A stretch of 32,701 bases of DNA from NCBI RefSeq assembly GCF_000293785.1, contig NZ_AKZI01000055.1, forward strand, positions 1 through 32,701, read 5' to 3'. Shown piece after piece: positions 16,545 through 24,858 of the stretch. The DNA comes from Rhodovulum sp. PH10 (lineage in GTDB: Bacteria; Pseudomonadota; Alphaproteobacteria; Rhizobiales; Xanthobacteraceae). Each line of letters opens with the position of its first letter. Position 1 is the first letter of the stretch. The notes beneath the pieces are model-generated. The model ran no database searches, was not told where the DNA came from, and saw nothing but the letters and a program-made list of their open reading frames with translations. Position numbers and translations under genes: made by a program.

Positions 16545-18011
16545 TCAGCTCTTTGCCTCCCCGATCTCCGCCCACGCCCTCGCGATCGCCGCGTCCTCCA
16601 CCCGCTCGCCGAACAGCACCATCGGGATGGTGCCGAGCACGATCCTGATATCGAGTGTGAGTGACATGTTCCTGACGTACCACACGTCGAGCGCCGCCTT
16701 GTCGGCGGCCGAGATGATGCGGCCGCCCTTAATCTGCGCCCAGCCGGTGAGGCCCGGCCTGACCGCGAGCCGCTTCGAGAAGCCCACCGGCTGGTCCACC
16801 GGCAACAGCGGGCGCGGACCGACGAACGACATCGTGCCGATCAGGATGGACCAGAGCTGCGGCAGCTCGTCCAGCCGGGTGCGGCGGAGAAACCGACCCA
16901 ACCTCGAGACGCGCTCGGCATCTGTCAGGCGGCGTCCGTCGGCGTCGTGGCCGGCCCCCATGGTACGGAATTTGTAGAGCTTGAATGCGCGGCCCCGCAG
17001 GCCCGGGCGCTGCTGCCAGAACAGCATCGGTGCGCCGATGTCGAGGAGCACCGCAATCGCCACCAACGCCATCACAGGAGCGAGCAGAACCATCAGCAAC
17101 GTGGCCCCTGCGATATCGATCACGCGTTTGACCACGCGATAAGGCACGGCCACCGGCGTCTCGACCACGGACGACGTGCCCCCCGCTGCGGGGTTTCCTG
17201 CCGCTGCCGCGCAGCCTTCCTGCGTGGGCGCTTGATGGAGCGCGTCGGCGAGACGATCGTCGAGCCCCATCTTCTGGTCGAGAAACTCGAGCACGACAGA
17301 TGTTTCGGCCTCGACGGTAAGCAACGCGGCGTGGGCCTCGGCCGAAAGCTCCGTCGCCGGCATCGCGACGACGATGCGGTCGACGAACACGCCGTGCACC
17401 TCGAGCCGTCGCAACACTGCGGCGACGTCTTTCGGCGGTCCCAGCACCGGGTGGGTGATCAGCGTCCGGACGCCGCTCTCGTGCGGATCGAGCACTCCGG
17501 CCACGTGCACACGTTCGGGCGCATAATCGGCGATGCAGTGAAGATAAAGCTCGGCCATCTTGGTGACGCCGACCACCAGCACGGTCTCGCCGGGGCCGGG
17601 CATCGTTGCGGTGCGGGTACGCCGTTGGTGGCGCGCATACCACGTGCGCACCGCGATGCGGGCGCCGATCAGCAACACCACGATCAGCATGCCCTGGATG
17701 ATCGGCATCGCCCGCGGAATGCCTTCGAGCCGGTTGATGACGAACGTGAAGGCGAGTGCCCCGACCACCGTCGCCCCGGCCGCCGCGACGATGTCGATGT
17801 AGTTGCGCATCGAGCTGAACCGCCACACCGCCCGGGTCACTCCGAGCAGCGGCAGCACGACGATCGCGGCGACGACCGTCAGCAGCCAGTATGGCAGGGC
17901 GTCGACGATCCGCTCCTCCGACAGCTCGAGATTGTCGCGCAGCACCAGCGCGAAGAAGGAGGCAATGAACACAAGCCAAAGATCGACCACGAGAATTCGC
18001 AACGTACGCAT
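16545..18011 (-). CDS. Polyprenyl-phosphate sugar-phosphate transferase (initiating PGT, WcaJ/ExoY type)
   Basis: A 488-residue membrane enzyme that should start repeat-unit synthesis by transferring a sugar-1-phosphate to undecaprenyl phosphate. Four or so N-terminal helices (from LVVDLWLVFIASFFALVL) precede a CoA-binding-like Rossmann domain (ETVLVVGVTKMAELY). A re-entrant helix (IDIAGATLLMVLLAPVMALV) then leads into the catalytic Bac_transf domain with FKLYKFRTMG, RRTRLDELPQLW, GTMSFVGPRPLLP and RPGLTGWAQIKGG. ATG 18,011 is preferred: GGGGAG lies nine bases upstream, and the promoter at 18,092-18,120 leaves it a normal leader. GTG 18,080 would lengthen it by 23 residues but has no ribosome site. 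The sugar transferred cannot be read from sequence. Confidence 0.9.
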   Translation of the reverse strand: MRTLRILVVDLWLVFIASFFALVLRDNLELSEERIVDALPYWLLTVVAAIVVLPLLGVTRAVWRFSSMRNYIDIVAAAGATVVGALAFTFVINRLEGIPRAMPIIQGMLIVVLLIGARIAVRTWYARHQRRTRTATMPGPGETVLVVGVTKMAELYLHCIADYAPERVHVAGVLDPHESGVRTLITHPVLGPPKDVAAVLRRLEVHGVFVDRIVVAMPATELSAEAHAALLTVEAETSVVLEFLDQKMGLDDRLADALHQAPTQEGCAAAAGNPAAGGTSSVVETPVAVPYRVVKRVIDIAGATLLMVLLAPVMALVAIAVLLDIGAPMLFWQQRPGLRGRAFKLYKFRTMGAGHDADGRRLTDAERVSRLGRFLRRTRLDELPQLWSILIGTMSFVGPRPLLPVDQPVGFSKRLAVRPGLTGWAQIKGGRIISAADKAALDVWYVRNMSLTLDIRIVLGTIPMVLFGERVEDAAIARAWAEIGEAKS

Positions 18012-18091
18012 CGGCAAGAGCTCCCCTCGCTCCCCGTCCTGAAGCGCAGCCAGCTCCGTAATATCGAAGAGGCTCCCCACTGCGCGTAGAG

Positions 18092-18120
18092 TTAATAATT
18101 GGTTAGCCGTACAACGTCAA
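18092..18120 (-). promoter_or_regulatory. Putative sigma-70-type promoter for the sugar-phosphate transferase
   Basis: On the minus strand TTGACG (18,120-18,115) and TATTAA (18,097-18,092) are separated by 17 bases, the optimal spacing. Transcription would start near 18,085, about 74 bases before ATG 18,011 and only about five before GTG 18,080, which favours the ATG. The spacer includes CGGCTAACC, and a near copy, CGGTTAACC, lies upstream at 18,160-18,168. Confidence 0.5.
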
Positions 18121-18601
18121 GTTTTATAGTCTTTGAAGGCCGTTTTTCGCTCGTGAGAGGGTTAACCGGACGGCTTAGAGGCCTCCGTGGTGGTCCGATT
18201 GGTGGAACTAATGTGCGAAAGCCGACACTTTTGGAATAGTCGCGAGGGGCGGAAGGGCGGCCGGACGAATGCACGAATTACAGAATATGAAAATATTGGC
18301 GTGTTCGCGAGCCGTGACGACGGTGAAGCAACACGCTCGTCTCCTTCGACGATCGCATCGATGAGGCCCGTGTCAGTTTCGACCGGCGGCGACCGAGCCG
18401 CGCTCTTGCCGTACACACATCGGCGTCGCTGCTGTGTTTCCTTCGCCGCCTGCGGGCTGCACTCGGCAAATGCCGATGTGATAAGCTCGGGCATCGTGCA
18501 GGGTGCAGTCCGAGGGAGAGTTTGTTAGCCTCTCCGAACGATATTCGTCTCGACGGTTCGGAACGATCGCTTGAAACGCCAACGCAATCGAGGTGGACGA
18601 C
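18121..18601. other. Divergent intergenic region before the small exported-protein genes
   Basis: About 480 bp separate the promoter of the leftward cluster from the first rightward small gene. A 113-codon plus-strand frame at 18,187-18,528 lacks a ribosome site and family features and is not called. A 7-bp inverted repeat, TCCGAAC (18,533-18,539) with GTTCGGA (18,556-18,562), stands about 40-70 bases ahead of the small gene, where an operator or leader hairpin could sit. Nothing else is clear. Confidence 0.45.
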
Positions 18602-18874
18602 ATGTTGCCGAGAACCCGGTTTGCCGCCGTTGTCGCGTCGCTTCTCTTGATGTTCGTTTTGGCCGATGCAGGCCATGCGACGCCATTCGCTTCGACCGAT
18701 GGTCCGCGATCCGGCCCGGCCCGGCTCCAGGTGGCGTCGTTCTGGGCTCAGCCCTATCCGTACGGCTATCGCTACAGGAAAACGCCGTGCGTTCGGTACG
18801 TCCCGGCCTGTGTCCGCCAATTTCCGCTGCCGACCTGCGAGGTGCGCTGGCAGCGGGTTTTGGTCTGCCGCTGA
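18602..18874 (+). CDS. Small exported protein, unknown function
   Basis: A 90-residue protein I do not recognise. Residues 1 to about 27 form a typical signal peptide: basic N-region (LPRTRF), hydrophobic core AAVVASLLLMFVLADAG, and a likely cut after HAT or nearby. The mature part has an aromatic PYPYGYRYRK patch and four cysteines, the first two in TPCVRYVPACVRQF and the last two in PTCEVRWQRVLVCR, which could form two disulfides in the periplasm. ATG 18,602 follows GAGGTG by six bases, a good ribosome site; a GTG at 18,593 is in frame but coincides with that site. It may be part of the island rather than the polysaccharide pathway. Confidence 0.65.
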   Translation: MLPRTRFAAVVASLLLMFVLADAGHATPFASTDGPRSGPARLQVASFWAQPYPYGYRYRKTPCVRYVPACVRQFPLPTCEVRWQRVLVCR

Positions 18875-18914
18875 CGCCTGATCTGGCCGCTTCGTGCCAC
18901 GGTTACTCCGGCCG

Positions 18915-19472
18915 ATGATGCGGCTGGTCGCGGCCGTCCTGGCGCTGCTGACGATCACGCCCGTCGACGCATCGCACGCCGATGGTCGGGGGGAGGGGGT
19001 GCACCATCGCGTGACGGCGACGATCCTGCCGTCACCCGGTGGGGCCGGCGGATCACACGCGACCGGCGGTGAACCGGCCCCGGTCGCCGACCTGCGCATT
19101 TGGGTGCAGATCTCGGACCACGCGATCGATTCCCGATTTTATGGGATCGTGGATACGCAGTTCTCGAACGTCGACCGGACACTCGGGTCCGCCGAGACGC
19201 TCGTGTGGGAGGATGCCCGCTGTCATCGTGAGCGTGGTCTTCCCAAGATCGGCCTGGTCCGCCTGGAGGGTACGGCCACCGTCGGCAACCAGACGCGTCC
19301 GGTTTTTGCCGCGGCGCGGATGCCGGGCCGGAGGCTCCCGGCCGACGAGATCGTCCAGCGCAAGAACCTCGGCCCATCCCTTCCGCCGACCGTCATGACG
19401 ATCGACGCCGAGACGATCTCGACCGGCTATGCGGTCCGGATCAGGCTGCAGGCTCGCGCCTGCCGGCTGTGA
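18915..19472 (+). CDS. Hypothetical exported protein
   Basis: A protein of 185 residues with no recognised domain. It begins with a signal peptide (MMRLVAAVLALLTITPVDASHA), after which the mature part carries a His/Gly-rich linker and then a mixed alpha/beta-looking region: VADLRIWVQISDHAIDSR, then LVRLEGTATVGNQTRPVFAA. Two cysteines are visible, in EDARCHRE and the C-terminal ARACRL. ATG 18,915 or the adjacent ATG 18,918 is chosen over GTG 18,894 because the signal peptide starts there. It follows the small exported gene by 40 bases and may share its transcript. Function is unknown; a periplasmic or secreted location is inferred from the signal peptide only. Confidence 0.55.
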   Translation: MMRLVAAVLALLTITPVDASHADGRGEGVHHRVTATILPSPGGAGGSHATGGEPAPVADLRIWVQISDHAIDSRFYGIVDTQFSNVDRTLGSAETLVWEDARCHRERGLPKIGLVRLEGTATVGNQTRPVFAAARMPGRRLPADEIVQRKNLGPSLPPTVMTIDAETISTGYAVRIRLQARACRL

Positions 19473-19594
19473 CCGGCTGTGATGTGCGTAATCGCAAGCA
19501 GCGCGGCATTGCGGCGCCTTCACCGCGGTCGGCGGGAGAAGTCGTGAACGAATTGGTGCCTGCATCGTTGTCGTTCGAATTCGGCGAGTCGCTC

Positions 19595-19867
19595 ATGAAA
19601 ACCTTCATCTTCTTGCTTCTCGGCATCGGCGTCGCTCACGCGCAGGGCGTCGACCAGAGCGTGACCTCCGGCGCGCCGCCGGTCTATCAGGCTCCAGCGC
19701 CATCGGTCGCGAGCCCCTCCACGGCCGTTCCCACCGGACCTAGACCGCAGTCCTATCCGCCGCGATCGGGGCCGGCCTATCCAGGCGAATACGGCCGATC
19801 CGCGCCGGAGCCGATCCGGCCCGATCGCTGGGGGGACGATCGTCGGCTGCCGAACCCGCGTCCTTGA
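19595..19867 (+). CDS. Small proline-rich exported protein
   Basis: A 90-residue protein of unknown function. MKTFIFLLLGIGVAHAQG is a compact signal peptide with a clear AHA-Q cleavage site. The mature region is strongly enriched in Pro, Ser, Arg and Tyr (PPVYQAPAPS, GPRPQSYPPRSGPAYPGEYG) and is probably disordered. Comparable short Pro-rich secreted proteins are common in Hyphomicrobiales, but I cannot name this one. ATG 19,595 is chosen because the signal peptide begins there; GGCGAG lies about nine bases upstream. The gene ends 50 bases from the convergent recombinase gene. Confidence 0.6.
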   Translation: MKTFIFLLLGIGVAHAQGVDQSVTSGAPPVYQAPAPSVASPSTAVPTGPRPQSYPPRSGPAYPGEYGRSAPEPIRPDRWGDDRRLPNPRP

Positions 19868-19917
19868 CGATCGTGCCGACGTGCTTCGGTATTTCGGAGC
19901 GCCGGCGCTTCGGGGCG

Positions 19918-21021
19918 TCAGCCTTCGCGACCGAAACTTTCGAATTTACTGTCCGTCGGGCCCGCGACATGCGAACGCCGTCGCCGGTGTAGATCCTCTG
20001 GTCGGAGGTGCGTGTATCGCCGGAGCATTTTCCAGTCTTTGTGTCCGGTGACGAGCGCGACCTGCTCGATCGAAAAGCCTGCCTCGAAGAGACGGCTGGT
20101 TCCTTCGTGGCGCAGATCGTGAAAATGAAGGTCCTCGATCTTCAGATCACGACACATGCGCCGGAATGCCGTTCCGACCGAGCGTCCGTTGTAGGGGAAT
20201 ATCCGACCGTTATTGCTTTTCGTGAATTGCCTTTGCTCCTCGATGAGCGCGCAGGCGTCATACCCCGACACGTCGAGGAGAGGAATCCGTTGATGGTTTC
20301 CTTTCTTTCGTCGAGGGTCCTTGCGGTCCCGTATCGTGAGCATTCGAGTTCGCGAATCGTAGTCTTGCCATTCGACCCTGCAGATTTCGTCGAGCCGCAT
20401 CGCGGTGGCGACCGCGAACTTCACGATGCGTGCCATCGGGATTTGCTGCCGCGAGTTCCCTTCGAACGTCGAGATTATTCGCGTGAGTTCTTCCGGGGTG
20501 GGGCGCCGGTCGCGCTCTTCTCCTTTCCCGACGAGACCGAGACGGCCGAGCGCGATCCTCGCGAGGTCGATCGGTTCGGTCGAGACGCACACGCCGTGGA
20601 CTGCGGCGGCGTGGGACAGGATCGTCTTGATGTAGCCGAGGTCGATGGCGACCGTGACCGGGCCCGCGCCCTCGCGTGCACGCTCTTTGCCGAATTCGAT
20701 CAGGCGCTCCCGGTCGAGATCGCGCAGTCGTAAACCGCCGAGGCGCCGGTCGAGAAATGCGAGGCTCGCCGTCTTGGAGCGGCCGATCCGCTTCCCGACC
20801 TCTTGCATGTCCTGGCGATGAAGCCGGACCAAGTCACCGAACAGGCGGGCGTCGCGAGACTTTCGGGAGATCGCCGGCTCCTGGCGGTCGATCCGGCGCT
20901 CCATGTCGAGCGCCCATTCCTCGGCGTCCTTCCGGCGGAGAAATGTGTCGTTGACATACGTCCCCTTTCGTCTGACCTGAACCCGCCAGGAGCCGGATTT
21001 CAGTCTCGTGAAGGTGGCCAA
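19918..21021 (-). CDS. Tyrosine-type site-specific recombinase (integrase)
   Basis: A 367-residue phage-type integrase. The N-terminal arm-binding part begins MATFTRLKSGSWRVQVRRKG and the core-binding SAM-like domain spans about 55-160. The catalytic domain has Arg209 (ATAMRLDEICRVEW), Lys near 240 (RRKKGNHQ), His301 and Arg304 (HDLRHEG), His327 (GHKDWKM) and Tyr336 (RRYTHL), so the active-site set appears complete. A TTG start is taken because the usual opening of relatives aligns there; GGAG stands about ten bases upstream. It is divergent from and immediately next to dusA, as in the dusA-associated integrase family that inserts elements at the 5' end of dusA. It is therefore the likely mover of an island on its left. 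Confidence 0.9.
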   Translation of the reverse strand: MATFTRLKSGSWRVQVRRKGTYVNDTFLRRKDAEEWALDMERRIDRQEPAISRKSRDARLFGDLVRLHRQDMQEVGKRIGRSKTASLAFLDRRLGGLRLRDLDRERLIEFGKERAREGAGPVTVAIDLGYIKTILSHAAAVHGVCVSTEPIDLARIALGRLGLVGKGEERDRRPTPEELTRIISTFEGNSRQQIPMARIVKFAVATAMRLDEICRVEWQDYDSRTRMLTIRDRKDPRRKKGNHQRIPLLDVSGYDACALIEEQRQFTKSNNGRIFPYNGRSVGTAFRRMCRDLKIEDLHFHDLRHEGTSRLFEAGFSIEQVALVTGHKDWKMLRRYTHLRPEDLHRRRRSHVAGPTDSKFESFGREG

Positions 21022-21133
21022 GGCGTGTGCGCTCCATGTGCACCGAGGCGTCGAAACAGGGGAAAAAACGTCGCATCGTGGCGTAAAACCGAGTGGACAC
21101 GAGGCGAGCCAACTCTCGAAGACTAAACGAAAA

Positions 21134-21200
21134 ATGCCGAAATATCAACGACATAGATTCTGTTCCGCGCCCATGATGGATTGGACCGACCGGCATTGCC
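21134..21200. other. Probable integration (attachment) site region at the 5' end of dusA
   Basis: This covers the first codons of dusA, including SAPMMDWTDRHCR, adjoining the recombinase gene across a 112-bp divergent gap. Elements carrying dusA-type integrases are known to recombine within the 5' end of this gene, regenerating its start. The exact core is not defined here because a second direct copy was not found in the window. Confidence 0.4.
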
Positions 21201-22129
21201 GGGTCTTTCATCGGGCGCTGACGCGAGAGGCGCTGCTCTATACCGAGATGGTGACGACCGGCGCGGTGCTGCACGGCGATCGGGCGCGGCTCTTGCGCTA
21301 CGACCCGGTCGAGCATCCGGTCGCGCTGCAGCTCGGCGGCAGCGACCCGGCGGCGCTGGCGCAGGCCGCCCGCATCTGTGCCGATCTCGGCTACGACGAG
21401 GTGAATCTCAATGTCGGCTGCCCCTCCGACCGGGTGCAGGAGGGCCGCTTCGGCGCCTGCCTGATGGCGGAGCCGGCGCTGGTCGGCGATTGCGTCGCGG
21501 CGATGAAGGCGGCGGTCGACGTGCCGGTGACGGTCAAATGCCGGATCGGCATCGACGACCAGGACCCCGAGGCGGCGCTCGACCTGCTGGCCGACACGGT
21601 GATCGCTGCCGGCTGCGACGCGCTGATCGTCCACGCCCGAAAAGCCTGGCTGCAAGGCCTGTCGCCGCGCGAAAACCGCGACGTGCCGCCGCTCGACTAC
21701 GATCGCGTCCATCGGCTGAAGGCGCGGCTGCCAGAGACGCCGGTGGTGATCAATGGCGGCATCGGCTCGATCGAGGCGGCGAAGACCCAGCTCGCGCATG
21801 TCGACGGGGTGATGCTCGGGCGCGCCGCCTATCAGGAGCCGTGGCGGCTTCTGGCGGTCGATCCCGACCTGTTCGGCGTGCCGGCGCCGGCGGCGTCGGC
21901 GCGCGAGGCGGTCGAGAGCCTCTTTCCATACATCGAATGCCAGCTTGCCGCCGGCGAGCGGCTGTATGCGATCGCCCGCCATATGCTAGGTCTGTTTCAG
22001 GGCGTCCCCGGCGCCCGGGCGTTTCGCCGCCATCTCGCGACCGAAGCGGTGAAGCCCGGTGCCGGCCTCGACGTCCTTCAGGCGGCGCTGGCGCTGATCC
22101 GTCCCACCGATCGCGACGCCGCGGCCTGA
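21134..22129 (+). CDS. dusA: tRNA-dihydrouridine(20/20a) synthase DusA
   Basis: A 331-residue flavoenzyme that reduces uridines 20 and 20a in the tRNA D-loop. The TIM barrel opens RHRFCSAPMMDWTDRHCR (FMN-binding loop, about 6-23), followed by LLYTEMVTTGAVLHG, ALQLGGSDPAALAQAA and NLNVGCPSDRVQEGRFGACL with catalytic Cys96. VTVKCRIGIDD, IVHARKAWLQGLSP, VVINGGIGS and VMLGRAAYQEPW complete the FMN site. The C-terminal helical domain is present. The length is normal and the N-terminus intact despite the adjacent recombinase, so integration would have preserved the gene. ATG 21,134 is chosen; the frame is open further upstream but without conserved sequence. The ribosome site is weak (GAAG). Confidence 0.95.
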   Translation: MPKYQRHRFCSAPMMDWTDRHCRVFHRALTREALLYTEMVTTGAVLHGDRARLLRYDPVEHPVALQLGGSDPAALAQAARICADLGYDEVNLNVGCPSDRVQEGRFGACLMAEPALVGDCVAAMKAAVDVPVTVKCRIGIDDQDPEAALDLLADTVIAAGCDALIVHARKAWLQGLSPRENRDVPPLDYDRVHRLKARLPETPVVINGGIGSIEAAKTQLAHVDGVMLGRAAYQEPWRLLAVDPDLFGVPAPAASAREAVESLFPYIECQLAAGERLYAIARHMLGLFQGVPGARAFRRHLATEAVKPGAGLDVLQAALALIRPTDRDAAA

Positions 22130-22163
22130 TCCGCCGGAAATTCCCGAGGCGAGGGCAGGTGAC

Positions 22164-22994
22164 ATGGGCGAAGTGCCGGTCGGCGAGCTTTTGGCGCTCG
22201 CGGGCGTGATCGCGGTCGGCGGCGTCTTTACCGGGCTGCTCGCGGGGCTGTTCGGCATCGGCGGCGGCGCGGTGCTGGTGCCGGTGCTGTTCGAGGTGTT
22301 CGGCTTTCTCGGCGTGCCGGAGAGCGTGCACATGCAGCTGTGCGTCGGCACCTCGCTCGCGGTGATCGCGCCGACCGCCTTCCGCTCCTACCGCACCCAC
22401 AAGGCGAAGGGCGCCGCGCTCGAGCACGTGGTGCGCGGCTGGACGGTGCCGGTGGTGCTCGGCGTGGTGGCGGGCGCGGTGCTCGCGGTGTGGGCGCCGG
22501 CGCCGCTGTTCAAGATCGTGTTTGCCGCGATCTCGCTCGGCACCGCGGTGCGCATGCTGGCGGGGGGCGAGCGCTGGCGGCTCGGGGCGACGCTGCCGGG
22601 GCCGTGGCTCATGCGGATCTATGGCTGGACCATCGGGCTTCTGTCGTCGCTGATGGGGGTCGGCGGCGGCGCCTTGTCGACCATCGTGCTGACGCTCTAC
22701 GGCCAGCCGATCCACACCGCGGTCGCGACCTCCGCCGGGCTCGGCGTGCCGATCGCGCTGACCGGGACGGTCGGCTACGTGATCGCCGGCCTGTTTCACC
22801 AGAGCGAGCTGCCGCCCTTGTCGATCGGCTTCGTCTCGCTGGTGGGCTTTGCGCTGATGGCGCCGATCTCGGCCTTCACCGCGCGGATCGGCGCGCAGAT
22901 CGCCCACCGCCTGCGCCGGCGTACGCTCGAGCTCGCCTTCGGGCTGTTTCTGATCATGACCTCGAGCCGCTTCGTCGTCAGCATGATCTGGTGA
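22164..22994 (+). CDS. TauE/SafE (TSUP) family membrane permease
   Basis: A 276-residue polytopic inner-membrane protein with about eight helices. The family's two-repeat plan is visible: GLLAGLFGIGGGAVLVPVLF in the first half and SSLMGVGGGALSTIVLTLYG in the second. Relatives export sulfite, sulfoacetate or related organosulfur anions, or act as general anion transporters; the substrate here is unknown. AGGTGAC just ahead of ATG 22,164 is a good ribosome site. It starts 34 bases after dusA and may be co-transcribed with it. It converges on the patatin gene, with only 29 bases between the stops. Confidence 0.9.
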   Translation: MGEVPVGELLALAGVIAVGGVFTGLLAGLFGIGGGAVLVPVLFEVFGFLGVPESVHMQLCVGTSLAVIAPTAFRSYRTHKAKGAALEHVVRGWTVPVVLGVVAGAVLAVWAPAPLFKIVFAAISLGTAVRMLAGGERWRLGATLPGPWLMRIYGWTIGLLSSLMGVGGGALSTIVLTLYGQPIHTAVATSAGLGVPIALTGTVGYVIAGLFHQSELPPLSIGFVSLVGFALMAPISAFTARIGAQIAHRLRRRTLELAFGLFLIMTSSRFVVSMIW

Positions 22995-23023
22995 GCCCGG
23001 CGGCGAGGGGACGCGCTCCCGCG

Positions 23024-23851
23024 TCACGCCAGCAGCGCCGTCAGCTCGTGCTTGATCTCGTCCTTGATCGCCTCGCCGGCCCGCACGATCGCGATCGCCT
23101 GGGTGAAATCGAGCATGCGGAACACCGAGACGTTGGGGCGGATCAGGAGGTCCGGCCGGGCGCGGTGCAGCTTCTCCGCGACGATGGTCTGGCCCATCAG
23201 CGTGATGGCGGCGAACACGGCGTCCCAGGCGCCGGGCACGGTGGTGCGCTCGCTCGGCCCCGGCGAGCAGTCGATCGCGACGATCACGTCGGCTTTTCCG
23301 GTGAGCTGGGTGAAGGGCAGGGGATCGACCGCCGCGCCGTCGACCAGCACGCGGCCCTCGTGCTCGACCGGCTGCACGAGGCCGGGGATCGCCATCGAGG
23401 CGGCGATCGCCGGCACCAGCGGCCCTTCGGAAAAGATCACTTCCGCGCGGCCGTAGAGGTCGCTGGCGATCACCATCAGCGGGATTGTCAGGCCGGCGAA
23501 GGTTTCGGGCAAACCTTCGGGCAGAAAGGCGGTGCAGAACTTTTCCGCATCGAGCAGCACCGGATTGTGGCCGAACGGCACGCGCAGCACGCTCGACCAT
23601 GCCCAGGCGCTCGCGCGCGCCCCGAGCAGCCGGCGATACATTTCCGCGCGATTGTGCACCATCTCGATGGCGTGGCGGCGCAAGGCCTTCGGCGGGATGC
23701 CGGCGGCGTAAGCGGCGCCCATCACCGCGCCGACCGACGAGCCGGAGATCGCGGCCGGCTTCACGCCGAGCTCGTCCAGCGCCTCGAACACGGCGATGTG
23801 GGCGAGGCCGCGCGCGCCGCCGGCCCCGAGCGCGAGCGCAAAGGTCTTCAC
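23024..23851 (-). CDS. Patatin-like phospholipase family protein (RssA-like)
   Basis: A 275-residue patatin-fold hydrolase. The oxyanion-hole loop [12 protein letters not shown] is at about 8-19, the nucleophile elbow GSSVG at 37-41 gives Ser39, and the catalytic dyad Asp171 lies in [21 protein letters not shown] and [13 protein letters not shown] are typical of the RssA/YchK type of bacterial patatins, which are probably cytosolic lipid acyl hydrolases with poorly known substrates. GTG 23,851 overlaps the upstream hydrolase stop as GTGA, so the two are probably translated together. A much longer frame extends upstream through neighbouring genes but is only a high-GC artefact. Confidence 0.9.
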   Translation of the reverse strand: MKTFALALGAGGARGLAHIAVFEALDELGVKPAAISGSSVGAVMGAAYAAGIPPKALRRHAIEMVHNRAEMYRRLLGARASAWAWSSVLRVPFGHNPVLLDAEKFCTAFLPEGLPETFAGLTIPLMVIASDLYGRAEVIFSEGPLVPAIAASMAIPGLVQPVEHEGRVLVDGAAVDPLPFTQLTGKADVIVAIDCSPGPSERTTVPGAWDAVFAAITLMGQTIVAEKLHRARPDLLIRPNVSVFRMLDFTQAIAIVRAGEAIKDEIKHELTALLA

Positions 23852-24753
23852 GAGGCCTCCGTGAAAAACTCCAAAAGCGCGGCGGCGGTGGGGCCGGGGT
23901 TCTCCTCGGCGAGGAAGTGGCCGGACTCGATCGGGGTGCCGCGCACGTCGCTCGCCCATTCGGCCCACACCGAAAGCGGAGAGTTCTCGCTCGGGATGCC
24001 GTGCTTGCCCCACAGCACCAGCACCGGGCAGTCGATCTTTCGGCCGGCGGCGCGGTCGGCGCCGTCGAAGGCGAGGTCGGTGGTGCGGCCGGCGCGGTAA
24101 TCCTCGCAGGTCGCGTGGATGCGCAGCGGGTCCTGGAAGGCGGTGCGGTAGTGCGCGAGCGCGCGCGGATCGAACGGCGAGAGGTCGCCGGTGCCGGTCC
24201 AGCTCGCCATCTTCCAGTCGAGATAATGGACCGGGTCCTTGCCGATCATCGATTCGGGAAACGGCTCGGGCAGCGCGAGAAAGGTCCAGTGCCAGACCTT
24301 GTAGGCGAGGGCCGCGTCCATCGCCTGCCACATCGCATAGGTCGGCAGGATGTCGAGCACCGCGAGACGCGACAGCCGGCCCGGATGGTCGAGCGCGAGG
24401 CGGTAGGCGACCCGGCCGCCGCGGTCGTGCCCGGCGAGCGCGAAGCGGGCATGGCCGAGCTCCTCCATCAGCGCGATCATCGCGTTCGCCATCGCGCGCT
24501 TGGTGTAGGGCGCGTGGTCGGGGCCGGCGCGCGGCACGTCGGACCAGCCGTAGCCGGGCAGATCCGGGATCACCAGGCTGAATTTTTCCGCGAGCCTCGG
24601 CGCCACGCGGTGCCACATCACGTTCGACTGCGGATAGCCGTGCAGCAGCAGGAGCGGCGGCCCGCTGCCGCCGGTGCGAACGAACAAGCGCCCGGCCTCG
24701 GTGTGGATCCAGCGGGACTCGAAGCCGGGATAGAGGTCGGCGAGATCGGGCAT
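23848..24753 (-). CDS. Alpha/beta hydrolase, fluoroacetate/haloacetate dehalogenase-like
   Basis: A 301-residue alpha/beta hydrolase. Its residues line up with the characterised Rhodopseudomonas palustris fluoroacetate dehalogenase as I recall it: nucleophile Asp110 with Arg111 and Arg114 ([17 protein letters not shown]), Asp134 (AVLDILPTY), halide-site His155 and Trp156 ([10 protein letters not shown]), Tyr219 (CEDYRAG) and the base His279 ([10 protein letters not shown]). The first line [11 protein letters not shown] is also nearly the same. It should be able to hydrolyse haloacetates to glycolate; the natural substrate may differ. GGAGG eight bases before ATG 24,753 is a strong ribosome site. 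It is coupled to the patatin gene by a GTGA overlap. Confidence 0.87.
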   Translation of the reverse strand: MPDLADLYPGFESRWIHTEAGRLFVRTGGSGPPLLLLHGYPQSNVMWHRVAPRLAEKFSLVIPDLPGYGWSDVPRAGPDHAPYTKRAMANAMIALMEELGHARFALAGHDRGGRVAYRLALDHPGRLSRLAVLDILPTYAMWQAMDAALAYKVWHWTFLALPEPFPESMIGKDPVHYLDWKMASWTGTGDLSPFDPRALAHYRTAFQDPLRIHATCEDYRAGRTTDLAFDGADRAAGRKIDCPVLVLWGKHGIPSENSPLSVWAEWASDVRGTPIESGHFLAEENPGPTAAALLEFFTEAS

Positions 24754-24858
24754 GACAGGATCCTCCGGCCGGACGCAGCCTCGCGGGGCGGCTCATCGCC
24801 GCGACGCCCGGAAGCCCTCGCTCGAAGGATATAGGAACCCGTGTGCCGGAGTCGAAGG

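Noticed and set aside
18187-18528. Plus-strand 113-codon frame in the divergent gap
   Set aside because: No ribosome site, no recognisable domain, and the composition is unlike the nearby real genes.
1-21133. Second copy of the dusA 5' end as the other attachment site
   Set aside because: Scanning by eye for the first bases of dusA elsewhere in the window gave no convincing direct repeat; if it exists it lies outside.
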